DNA of 15,293 nucleotides from an uncultured Acidobacteriota bacterium (lineage in GTDB: Bacteria; Acidobacteriota; Thermoanaerobaculia; Gp7-AA8), in the NCBI GenBank assembly GCA_946887105.1, contig CAMPKJ010000099.1, positions 1 to 15,293 of the forward strand. Reading direction: 5' to 3'. Positions 1 to 5,698 of the stretch are shown one piece after another. The translations under genes were made by a program, and so were the position numbers. Each line of letters begins with the position of its first letter. Within the stretch, counting starts at the first letter, position 1. Below the pieces are notes generated by a model. That model was not told the DNA's origin. It was given only the letters and a program-made list of their open reading frames with translations, and did no database searches.

Positions 1-172
1 TCCGCGCTACGGCGCGTGCGGGGGAACCGCGCGCCAGCAGGGCGCGCGGGGGCGCTTGGGCGATCTTGCGATAAGGCCGCTCTCGCGCAACCTGGGCTGC
101 ACTGCGAGATCTCCCGAGTGCCCCCGCGGCGCTCTGGCGCCGCGGCTCCCCCGTGCGCGCCGCAGCGCGCAT
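1..172. repeat. Inverted pair of ~70-bp structured repeats
   Basis: The reverse complement of about 1-72 aligns along its length with about 101-172. Most differences are transitions, and a short centre lies at 73-100. Each arm contains its own GC hairpin: a 9-bp stem with a 5-nt loop at 27-49 (arms CCGCGCGCC and GGCGCGCGG), and a 9-bp stem with a 4-nt loop at 124-145 (arms CCGCGGCGC and GCGCCGCGG). The stem sequences differ but both stay fully paired. The element lies just downstream of the minus-strand prenyltransferase gene. It could be two head-to-head copies of a dispersed palindromic repeat, or a miniature inverted-repeat element. It may also act as a transcription barrier. The left copy starts at the window edge, so its full length is unknown. 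Confidence 0.65.
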
Positions 173-207
173 GGCTCCCCCGTGCGCGCCGCAGCGCGGA
201 CGGCTCC
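144..207. repeat. 29-bp tandem repeat, about 2.2 copies
   Basis: A unit beginning GGCTCCCCCGTGCGCGCCGC starts at 144 and again at 173, and its first six bases (GGCTCC) recur at 202. The period is 29 bp and the two full units are nearly identical. The first unit is also the 3' part of the right arm of the inverted repeat, so this looks like local expansion of the end of that element. There are no unique spacers, so it is not a CRISPR array. Confidence 0.7.
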
Positions 208-221
208 ATCCCCCAAGCAAA

Positions 222-1175
222 CTACACCAGATACGCAACCGCGAATCCCACCTGCGCGGCCATCATCATCAGATACATGTGCCGCCAGCTGGGATGGTTC
301 TCGGTCGCGGTCAGCTCGTCGGGATTGCGCACGATCAGCCAGACCGTGTAGACGCCCCACGCCGCGAGCGCGAAGCCGAGGATGGAGATGAATGTCGCGT
401 TGCCGGTGAGCACGCCGGTGGCGGCGCCGATCGGCATCAGCAGCCATGGCAGGACGAAGAATGGCGCGATCATCCAGGCCGCTTTGCGTACGCCGAATGC
501 GATCGGCAGCGTGCGGCATCCGCCGGCGCGATCGCCTTCCATGTCGCTGAAGTCCTTCGTCGACGCGGCGCCGAGGAGGAAGAACATGAAGATGATGCCG
601 ATGTACCACGGCTCGGCATCGTAGGCGCGCGCGACCATCGTCCAGCCCGCGACTTTGAGCAGGCAGCCGCGCGGGATGGCGATGGTCAGGTTCGCGCCGA
701 GCGGATGCGCTTTCGTGCGGCCGAACGCGGGGACGGAGTAGACGAACGTCGACACGAGCGCAATCAGGTAAATGAAGAAGCACTCGTGCCATGCGAGAGG
801 GGCGAACAGCTTCTGCGTCCAGGTGGTGTGCGGGTAGACGACCACCAGCCACGTCGGCAGCGTGCCGAGCGCGTACATGATCCAGGTGAAGATCCACGCC
901 TGCCGGATCGAAAGCTGGCCCGTCACGAGCGGACGGCCGGGCTTGTTGATCCGATCGATCTCGAGGTCGTAGATCTGATTCAACGCGTTGTTCGCGGCGT
1001 TGAGGAAGGCCGCGCAGAGCGAGCCGAGCGCAACGGTCAGGATCACCGAGGCCGTCACCGCGCGCGACGGATCGGGATTGTGCGCGGAGCCCCAGGCGCA
1101 GATCGCCCCTGAAATGATCCCGAGGAGCGGAGGCATGAGGGTAAATGGACGAGCCAGAGTGAGGTAGCTTCGCAC
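222..1175 (-). CDS. UbiA-family prenyltransferase
   Basis: Integral membrane enzyme that would transfer a polyprenyl diphosphate chain to an acceptor (quinone ring, tetrapyrrole or lipid precursor); the acceptor cannot be told from sequence. With a GTG start at 1175 it has 317 residues, usual for the family. The first Asp-rich motif N66-x3-D70-x3-D74 lies in NQIYDLEIDRINKPGRPL. The second is D208/D211/D215 in KDFSDMEGDRAGG. These bind the Mg-diphosphate. About eight hydrophobic segments follow the family pattern. The start was chosen because family members begin just before the RPFTL segment (residues 9-13). A GTG at 1232 would add 19 residues read entirely through the heptamer repeat, which looks non-native. 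No Shine-Dalgarno or -10 element is visible just before 1175, so the start remains uncertain. The gene is divergent from the NYN gene. Confidence 0.9.
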   Translation of the reverse strand: MRSYLTLARPFTLMPPLLGIISGAICAWGSAHNPDPSRAVTASVILTVALGSLCAAFLNAANNALNQIYDLEIDRINKPGRPLVTGQLSIRQAWIFTWIMYALGTLPTWLVVVYPHTTWTQKLFAPLAWHECFFIYLIALVSTFVYSVPAFGRTKAHPLGANLTIAIPRGCLLKVAGWTMVARAYDAEPWYIGIIFMFFLLGAASTKDFSDMEGDRAGGCRTLPIAFGVRKAAWMIAPFFVLPWLLMPIGAATGVLTGNATFISILGFALAAWGVYTVWLIVRNPDELTATENHPSWRHMYLMMMAAQVGFAVAYLV

Positions 1176-1255
1176 GAAGGGTGAAGGGTGAAGGGTGAAG
1201 GGTGAAAACGTCAATGCCTCTCTCAGCTTCACCCTTCACCCTTCACTCTTCACTC
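1176..1255. repeat. Inverted heptamer array (GAAGGGT)4 / (TTCACYC)4
   Basis: Four copies of GAAGGGT (1176-1203, then GAA) are followed by a 21-nt spacer (1207-1227) and four inverse heptamers: TTCACCC twice, then TTCACTC twice (1228-1255). The two arms can pair over 28 positions. The only two DNA mismatches would be G-U pairs in RNA, so a transcript could form a continuous 28-bp stem. The array fills almost all of the gap between the divergent prenyltransferase and NYN genes and abuts the GTG at 1175. A period of 7 is not a multiple of 3, so any copy-number change would alter the reading frame of a start placed beyond it. Confidence 0.85.
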
Positions 1256-1257
1256 TT

Positions 1258-1272
1258 TGTTAGACTCCGCCC
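1258..1272 (+). promoter_or_regulatory. Extended -10 promoter, leaderless start of NYN gene
   Basis: TG at 1258-1259, one base, then TAGACT at 1261-1266 form an extended -10 element. Six bases separate it from the GTG at 1273, which places the expected transcription start on the start codon itself. No Shine-Dalgarno sequence lies before the GTG. I see no convincing -35 hexamer; this position is occupied by the heptamer array. The same TAGACT + GCGCCCG-like arrangement precedes ruvB. Confidence 0.5.
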
Positions 1273-2094
1273 GTGGCTCGCAAACCAAACTTCGACAGCG
1301 ACGATGCCGATTACGGCAACGCGCCTTCCAACCGCATGAGTGAAAGCAAGATCGCGATCTTCATCGACTTCGAGAACATCGCCATCGGCGTCATGGACGC
1401 CAAATACAAGAAATTCGAGATCGCCCTGGTCCTGGAGCGTCTGCTGGAGAAGGGGAAGATCGTCGTCAAGAAGGCCTACTGCGACTGGGACCGCTTCCCC
1501 GACTACAAGCGCGAGCTGCACGAGGCAGCGATCGAGCTGATCGAGATCCCGGCGCGCAAGTACACCGGGAAAAACTCGGCCGACATCCGCATGGTGGTCG
1601 ACGCGATGGACATGGCCTGGTCGAAGGATCACATCGACCTGTTCGTGATCGCCTCGGGTGACTCGGACTTCTCGCCACTCGTCTCCAAGCTCAAGGAAAA
1701 CGACAAGTACGTGATCGGCGTGGGCGTGAAGAACTCCTCGAGCGATCTCCTGATCGACAACTGCGACGAGTTCATCTTCTACGAGGACCTCGTGCGCGGC
1801 GTGGCCAAGGTTCCGGCAGTCGCGGCGTTCAAGGACAAGAAGCAGGCCGAGGTCTTCAAGCTGCTGATCGACTCGATCAAGGCGCTCATGCGCGAGAACA
1901 AGGAGATCCTCTGGGGTTCGATGGTCAAACAGACCATGCAGCGCAAGAAGCCGACCTTCAACGAGGAGTATTACGGCTACAACACCTTCAGCGACCTGCT
2001 GGAAGATGCGCAGAACAACAACATCATCAAGATCAAGAAGGACCAGAAGTCGGGGTCTTACGTGATCACGGGATTCGCGCAACCGGCGGCATGA
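1273..2094 (+). CDS. NYN-domain (PIN-like) nuclease with C-terminal LOTUS/OST-HTH domain
   Basis: 273 residues with a predicted RNA-processing or RNA-binding role. Residues ~25-175 form a NYN (LabA/DUF88-like) PIN-fold domain. It starts with IAIFIDFENIAIG (D32), continues with DIRMVVDAMDMA (D104, D110) and has the signature SGDSDFSPL (D130, D132), so the acidic metal-binding residues of an active nuclease are in place. Residues ~192-268 resemble a LOTUS/OST-HTH module (VFKLLIDSIKALMREN ... FSDLLEDAQNNNIIKI ... SGSYVITG), which in other proteins binds RNA, often G-rich. NYN plus LOTUS is a known bacterial arrangement of unknown physiological role. The GTG start at 1273 is supported by the -10-like element just before it. 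An ATG at 1336 (residue 22) is the alternative. The stop codon overlaps the next gene (ATGA), so the two are probably co-translated. Confidence 0.88.
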   Translation: MARKPNFDSDDADYGNAPSNRMSESKIAIFIDFENIAIGVMDAKYKKFEIALVLERLLEKGKIVVKKAYCDWDRFPDYKRELHEAAIELIEIPARKYTGKNSADIRMVVDAMDMAWSKDHIDLFVIASGDSDFSPLVSKLKENDKYVIGVGVKNSSSDLLIDNCDEFIFYEDLVRGVAKVPAVAAFKDKKQAEVFKLLIDSIKALMRENKEILWGSMVKQTMQRKKPTFNEEYYGYNTFSDLLEDAQNNNIIKIKKDQKSGSYVITGFAQPAA

Positions 2095-3188
2095 GCGGCA
2101 CGGCCGTCGTGATCGGCGCCGGTCCGGCGGGACTGGCCACATCGCGCGAGCTGCTGAAGCGCGGCATCGAGCACGTCGTGCTCGAGCGCGGAAACGTCGC
2201 GGAAAGCTGGTCGCGGCTCTATGACTCGCTGACGCTGCACACCGGCAAGCACATGTCGCATCTGCCGGGGATGCGCTTCCCGCGCGGAACGCCGCTGTTC
2301 CTGTCGCGCGCGACGTTCCTCGAATATCTGCACGAGTACCGGCGAAAGTTCGCGCTGCCGATCGAGAGCGGCCGTGAGGTGACGGCACTCGAACGCGACG
2401 GCGACGGCTGGCGCGTCACCGCGAACGGCGCAACGATCGCTGCGAAAGCGGCGGTCATCGCCAGCGGGATCATCTCCAATCCACGCATTCCGAACATCCC
2501 CGGACGCGAAGAGTTCCGCGGCGAAGTGCGGCACAGCATCACCTATCGCCGGCCGGACGAGGTGCGCGGCAAGCGCGTGCTGGTGGTGGGCGCGGGCAAC
2601 TCGGCGGGCGAGATCGCGAGCGAGCTCGGACGCGAAGGCGTCGACACGACCGTCGCCGTCCGCTCCGGCGCCAATGTCGTCCCGCTGCAAATCCTCGGCA
2701 TCCCCATTCAGTATCTGGCGTGGATGATCCGCACGTTGCCGAAGCCGGCGCGCGCGGTGATCGTCGCGGCGATGCGCAAGGTGACGGAGCTGCGCAACGG
2801 ACCACCGGTCCTGCCGCGCGCGTCCGTCGGTCCGCTCGACGCGATTCCACTGATCGGCTTCCGGCTCGTCGATACGATTCGCAACGGCAGCGTGAAACTG
2901 AAAGGCGGCGTCGCGAGCTTCACCCCGTCAGGCGTGCGCTTCGCCGACGGCTCCGAAGAATCGTTCGACGTGGTGCTGCTCGCGACCGGCTTCCGCGCCG
3001 CAATCGGCTTTCTCGGACCGCTGGCGCGCACGGATGAACGCGGATTCGGCATGCGCCGCGACCGAGTGATCAGCGTCGATCAGCCGAACCTCTTCTTCGT
3101 CGGGCACAACTACGACGCGACGGGTGGACTGACGAACATCCGCCGCGACGCGCCGCTGGCCGCCGAGGCGGTTCGAAGGTTATTCTGA
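2091..3188 (+). CDS. Flavin-dependent monooxygenase-like NAD(P)/FAD oxidoreductase
   Basis: 365 residues, similar in plan to CzcO/YUCCA-type flavin monooxygenases. An FAD-binding GAGPAG lies at residues 9-14 in an N-terminal Rossmann fold. The FMO fingerprint FRGEVRHS is at 142-149, the NAD(P)H-binding GAGNSA at 167-172, and an ATGF motif typical of the C-terminal linker at 298-301. It would use NAD(P)H and O2 to oxidise a small organic substrate, but the substrate cannot be inferred. A plain NAD(P)H-dependent flavin reductase is the alternative. No signal peptide or membrane anchor is seen, so it is cytoplasmic. The start ATG overlaps the NYN stop by 4 nt, which indicates translational coupling. 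The last codons overlap the -10-like promoter of the next gene, and this 3' end was copied in the duplication that created the second IPT gene. Confidence 0.87.
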   Translation: MSGTAVVIGAGPAGLATSRELLKRGIEHVVLERGNVAESWSRLYDSLTLHTGKHMSHLPGMRFPRGTPLFLSRATFLEYLHEYRRKFALPIESGREVTALERDGDGWRVTANGATIAAKAAVIASGIISNPRIPNIPGREEFRGEVRHSITYRRPDEVRGKRVLVVGAGNSAGEIASELGREGVDTTVAVRSGANVVPLQILGIPIQYLAWMIRTLPKPARAVIVAAMRKVTELRNGPPVLPRASVGPLDAIPLIGFRLVDTIRNGSVKLKGGVASFTPSGVRFADGSEESFDVVLLATGFRAAIGFLGPLARTDERGFGMRRDRVISVDQPNLFFVGHNYDATGGLTNIRRDAPLAAEAVRRLF

Positions 3189-3193
3189 GCATC
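3181..3193 (+). promoter_or_regulatory. -10-like element for first IPT gene (leaderless)
   Basis: TATTCT at 3181-3186 lies inside the final codons of the monooxygenase gene. Seven bases (GAGCATC) separate it from the ATG at 3194. There is no good Shine-Dalgarno sequence. The hexamer, spacer and start codon are kept identically before the second paralog although the flanking duplicated DNA has decayed, which supports function. No -35 element is evident. Confidence 0.45.
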
Positions 3194-3201
3194 ATGCTCA
3201 G
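3185..3201. promoter_or_regulatory. Palindrome over start codon, copy 1
   Basis: CTGAGCATCATGCTCAG is a perfect 8-bp inverted repeat around a single central C (3193), and its right arm begins with the ATG start codon. The identical palindrome lies at the start of the second paralog. It could be an operator for a dimeric repressor. A messenger hairpin is less likely, because a 1-nt loop forces the innermost pairs open and a leaderless transcript would lack the left arm. Confidence 0.4.
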
Positions 3202-4147
3202 GCTCGCGTTGCTGCTGGTGGCCGCCTTTCCCTTGATTGCCCAGCCGTACTCGATGGCGCCGGCCAGCGGTCCCACGGCCGGCGGCACCGCGGTCACGAT
3301 CACGGGAGACTTTGCGCCGGGACCGTACACGGCGTTCTTCAATCACGAGCCGGCGGCCTCGACGACGCTGGCCGACGCGCACACGCTGGTCCTGATTACG
3401 CCGCCGCATCTTCCCGGCCCGACGAACGTGACGATCTTCAAAGATGGTCAGTTGATCGTCTACATGAACGTTTCGTTCGTTTTCACTGGCGACGTGCCCG
3501 CGGGATTCGAGCGAGTGCTGCTGCCGATTTTCTCGCGGCCGGTGTTTGGCGCATTCGGCTCGGAGTTTCGCACCGCGCTGCGCATCGCCAACAGCGGCGC
3601 GGGCGCGGTGCCCGTGTACGGTCTCATTGTGGAGTGTGGACTGGCCCTGTGCATCGGCCCCGAATCAACCGTCATCGAAAAGGACGAAGAGGTGCAGCCG
3701 GTGTACACCGGCGATCCGGGTCGCATCCTGTGGATCCATGAGAGCGCCCATCTGACGATGAACCTGCGCGTGCACGACGTCACGCGCTCGCAGTTGAACT
3801 TCGGTACCGAGATCCCGATCGTCCGCGAAACCGACTGGGTGAAGAACCGCATCGTGCTGCTGGGCGTCCCCACCGATCGGCGGTTCCGCAACACGTTGCG
3901 CATCTATGGGCAGGAGCCGTTCCAGGCGATGGTGACGATCGGCAATGGTGCGCCCGTACACCTCGCGCTCTCCAGCGCGAATGGACTGTTCGAGGTCCCG
4001 TACGCGGCCTTCGGCGATTTTCCGCGCGACGGAGTGCCCGTGCGCGTGACCATCGAGTCTGTTCCGAACGACGTCCCGATGTGGGCGATGATCACGGTCA
4101 CGAACAACGAGACGCAGCTGATCTCGACGATCACGCCACAGGACTGA
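3194..4147 (+). CDS. Secreted IPT/TIG-domain protein, paralog A
   Basis: 317 residues. A signal peptide is likely at 1-17 (MLRLALLLVAAFPLIAQ). An IPT/TIG immunoglobulin-like domain spans ~18-98, with the typical P.SGPTAGGTAVTITGDF opening and a PPHLPG turn. The rest (~105-317) is a β-rich domain that I cannot place in a named family; it starts FERVLLPIFSRPVFGAFGSEF and ends VTNNETQLISTITPQD. A cysteine pair (C148, C153) sits where the paralogs have CxxC, probably a disulfide outside the cytoplasm. No sortase motif, lipobox or membrane anchor is visible. The domain recurs in the next gene and in the gene after nadB. Exported or surface-associated location is inferred from the signal peptide; function is unknown. 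The upstream monooxygenase stop is 5 nt away. Confidence 0.82.
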   Translation: MLRLALLLVAAFPLIAQPYSMAPASGPTAGGTAVTITGDFAPGPYTAFFNHEPAASTTLADAHTLVLITPPHLPGPTNVTIFKDGQLIVYMNVSFVFTGDVPAGFERVLLPIFSRPVFGAFGSEFRTALRIANSGAGAVPVYGLIVECGLALCIGPESTVIEKDEEVQPVYTGDPGRILWIHESAHLTMNLRVHDVTRSQLNFGTEIPIVRETDWVKNRIVLLGVPTDRRFRNTLRIYGQEPFQAMVTIGNGAPVHLALSSANGLFEVPYAAFGDFPRDGVPVRVTIESVPNDVPMWAMITVTNNETQLISTITPQD

Positions 4148-4209
4148 ACGGTATTACTCGCAGCCGCCGGAACGCCGCTGGCGGCGCAGGCGATAGAAAC
4201 GTTATTCTG
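4148..4209 (+). pseudogene. Decayed remnant of the monooxygenase 3' end
   Basis: The spacer between the two IPT genes aligns with the last ~50 bp of the monooxygenase gene (about 3137-3188). Shared blocks include CCGCCG, the segment CCGCTGG, AGGCG, a GAA triplet and GTTATTCTGA, in the same order and with small indels. The original encodes the C-terminal residues IRRDAPLAAEAVRRLF, but the remnant is frameshifted and no longer part of any gene. It marks the left edge of a tandem duplication. The promoter-like 3' end of the remnant is intact and probably drives the second copy. Confidence 0.6.
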
Positions 4210-4215
4210 AGCATC
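4203..4215 (+). promoter_or_regulatory. -10-like element for second IPT gene (leaderless)
   Basis: TATTCT at 4203-4208 lies seven bases before the ATG at 4216, identical in sequence and spacing to the element before paralog A. No Shine-Dalgarno sequence or -35 hexamer is recognised. This conserved block within otherwise degraded duplicated DNA is the best evidence that it is used. Confidence 0.45.
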
Positions 4216-4223
4216 ATGCTCAG
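4207..4223. promoter_or_regulatory. Palindrome over start codon, copy 2
   Basis: Second perfect copy of CTGAGCATCATGCTCAG, centred on C4215 and containing the ATG at 4216. It was inherited by duplication and has stayed unchanged, while the adjacent upstream bases have diverged. Confidence 0.4.
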
Positions 4224-5190
4224 GCTCGTGATGTTTTTCCTGCTCGCTACCGTTCCCCTGCTCGCACAGACGCCGTACGCGATCACGCCCAGCTCCGGTC
4301 CCGCCACCGGCGGCACCGACGTCACGATCAAGGGAGACTTCGGGCAATGGCCGTACGACGTCATCTTCGGTACCGAGGCCGTGACTGCCACGGTCGTCGA
4401 CGAGCACACGCTGGTCGCGGTCACGCCGCCGCACCTGCCCGGTACCGTCGAGATCTACGTCTTTGAGTATGACGTGATCATCATCACCGGACTGACGTTC
4501 GACTTCATCGGCGAGCCGCCGCCAGGGTTCGAGCGGGTGCTGTTGCCGGTGTTCACGCCTCCTGTGTTCGGCGCATTCGGATCGGAGTTCCACACGTCGC
4601 TGCGCATCTTCAACAGCGGCACGGACCGGGCGTCGGTGTACGGTCTGGAGCAGCCCTGCATTGGATGCCCCGACGTCAATCCCGAGGAGCAGCCTTTCGA
4701 CGTACCGGCCGGCGTGGACCTCGCTCCGAATCAGGTCGCGTACACAGGGAATCCGGCTCTCTTCCTGTGGGCGGAGAAGAATGCGGGCGTCGATCTGTCG
4801 ATGAACTTGCGCGTACACGACGTCGCGCGGTCGGACGTCAACTTCGGCACCGAGATCCCGATCGTTCGCGAGAACGACTGGCTGCACGACCGCATCGTGC
4901 TGACCGGCGTGCCGGCCGATCCGCGCTTCCGCAACACGCTGCGCATCTACGGACAGCAGCCGTTCCAGGCGGTCGTGACGGTGGGCGATCGTCCGCCGGT
5001 ACACCTCACGCTCTCCGGCGGAAATGGATTGTTCGAAGTGCCGTATGCCGTCTTCGGCGATTTCCCGCGCGACGGGGCGCCGGTGCGCGTAATCATCGAC
5101 TCGATCCCGAACGGCATCCCGATGTGGGCGATGATCACGGTCACGAACAACGAGACGCAGCTGATCTCGACGATCACGCCGCAGGACTGA
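4216..5190 (+). CDS. Secreted IPT/TIG-domain protein, paralog B
   Basis: 324 residues, tandem paralog of the preceding gene. A signal peptide is likely at 1-18 (MLRLVMFFLLATVPLLAQ), with an IPT/TIG domain at ~19-98 (SSGPATGGTDVTIKGDF, PPHLPG) and the same unassigned C-terminal domain at ~105-324. The Cys pair here is CIGC (C148, C151). Similarity to paralog A rises along the protein: it is modest in the IPT domain and the Cys loop, which carries a ~10-residue insertion, and high from MNLRVHDV (residue 196) to the end. The last 74 nt differ at one position. The ATG at 4216 was chosen over upstream in-frame starts because it aligns with paralog A and begins the signal peptide. The gene ends 1 nt before the convergent membrane-protein gene, so no terminator fits between them. 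Confidence 0.82.
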   Translation: MLRLVMFFLLATVPLLAQTPYAITPSSGPATGGTDVTIKGDFGQWPYDVIFGTEAVTATVVDEHTLVAVTPPHLPGTVEIYVFEYDVIIITGLTFDFIGEPPPGFERVLLPVFTPPVFGAFGSEFHTSLRIFNSGTDRASVYGLEQPCIGCPDVNPEEQPFDVPAGVDLAPNQVAYTGNPALFLWAEKNAGVDLSMNLRVHDVARSDVNFGTEIPIVRENDWLHDRIVLTGVPADPRFRNTLRIYGQQPFQAVVTVGDRPPVHLTLSGGNGLFEVPYAVFGDFPRDGAPVRVIIDSIPNGIPMWAMITVTNNETQLISTITPQD

Positions 5191-5191
5191 G

Positions 5192-5632
5192 TCACAGCCG
5201 CGCCGCGGCGTACGTGAAGAGAAACGCCGCCAGCACCCAGTGGAAGAGGATCGGGATCATCCCGCCCTCGTACCAGCGGTAATCGGGATGGCTGCGGCGC
5301 AGGATCACGAGACGCACCACCATCGTCAGCGCGTAGAGCATCGCGAAGGCGATGATCGCGAACGCGAGCGCGCGATGCGGCGGAGCGTCTGAGCGCACCT
5401 GGCGGATCATCGCGATCATCAACGCGATGATCGCCAGCTGCGCCGGCAGCAGATAGCGGTACGGCATCAGCCCCGAATACCAGTCCTTCATCGGCGGCAG
5501 CCAGCGCGGATGCGCGAGCACGACCGCGATCTGTCCGGCCACGCGCGCGACGAACAGCGCGCAGAAGACGCTCAGGAGAACGACCGCCACGCGTCTCGAA
5601 ACGCACGCGGCGATGAAACGTCTCCGCGTCAC
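5192..5632 (-). CDS. Four-helix membrane protein of unknown function
   Basis: 146 residues, mostly hydrophobic. Likely membrane segments are at ~15-40, 59-77, 87-111 and 123-143, with a basic N-terminus (MTRRR) and a polar loop around 41-58 (HPRWLPPMKDWYSGLMPYR). I recognise no catalytic motif and cannot assign a family. The GTG start at 5632 is preceded at short distance by GAGGTAGGGAG on the minus strand, a plausible ribosome-binding site. The gene is divergent from the 738-residue protein gene and converges on IPT paralog B with a 1-nt gap, so its stop codon almost touches that of its neighbour. Confidence 0.7.
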   Translation of the reverse strand: MTRRRFIAACVSRRVAVVLLSVFCALFVARVAGQIAVVLAHPRWLPPMKDWYSGLMPYRYLLPAQLAIIALMIAMIRQVRSDAPPHRALAFAIIAFAMLYALTMVVRLVILRRSHPDYRWYEGGMIPILFHWVLAAFLFTYAAARL

Positions 5633-5662
5633 CGCTCCCTACCTCTCTGCACCGGTGACAGA

Positions 5663-5681
5663 TCCGCTTTCGCGAAGCGGA
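5663..5681. promoter_or_regulatory. Inverted repeat in divergent intergenic region
   Basis: TCCGCTT and AAGCGGA form a perfect 7-bp inverted repeat around TCGCG. It lies in the 66-bp gap between the divergent membrane-protein gene and the 738-residue gene, just upstream of the ribosome-binding site CAGGAGA (5685-5691). It could be an operator or a 5' UTR hairpin. I see no clear promoter hexamers here. Confidence 0.35.
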
Positions 5682-5698
5682 ACACAGGAGACATGACC

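Noticed and set aside
144..207. Possible CRISPR-like repeats
   Set aside because: The 29-bp units are directly adjacent with no unique spacers, and no cas gene is in the window.
7..1239. 410-codon minus-strand frame overlapping the prenyltransferase
   Set aside because: It is Arg-rich, lacks hydrophobic segments, and is out of frame with the UbiA Asp-rich motifs; the apparent long frame reflects GC bias and the repeats at both ends.
1176..1255. Heptamer array as a classical intrinsic terminator
   Set aside because: It sits between divergent gene starts, not gene ends, and there is no T-run suited to either direction.
4081..4215. Upstream in-frame extension of IPT paralog B
   Set aside because: It runs through the end of paralog A and the decayed monooxygenase remnant; the signal peptide begins at 4216 and aligns with paralog A.
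3194..5190. IPT proteins as transcription factors or as plexin-like receptors, where IPT domains also occur
   Set aside because: Both have signal peptides and no DNA-binding or membrane segments; in bacteria IPT/TIG domains are mostly found in extracellular proteins.
5510..5698. Upstream in-frame extension of the 738-residue protein
   Set aside because: It overlaps the divergent membrane-protein gene, and the ribosome-binding site CAGGAGA fits the ATG at 5699.
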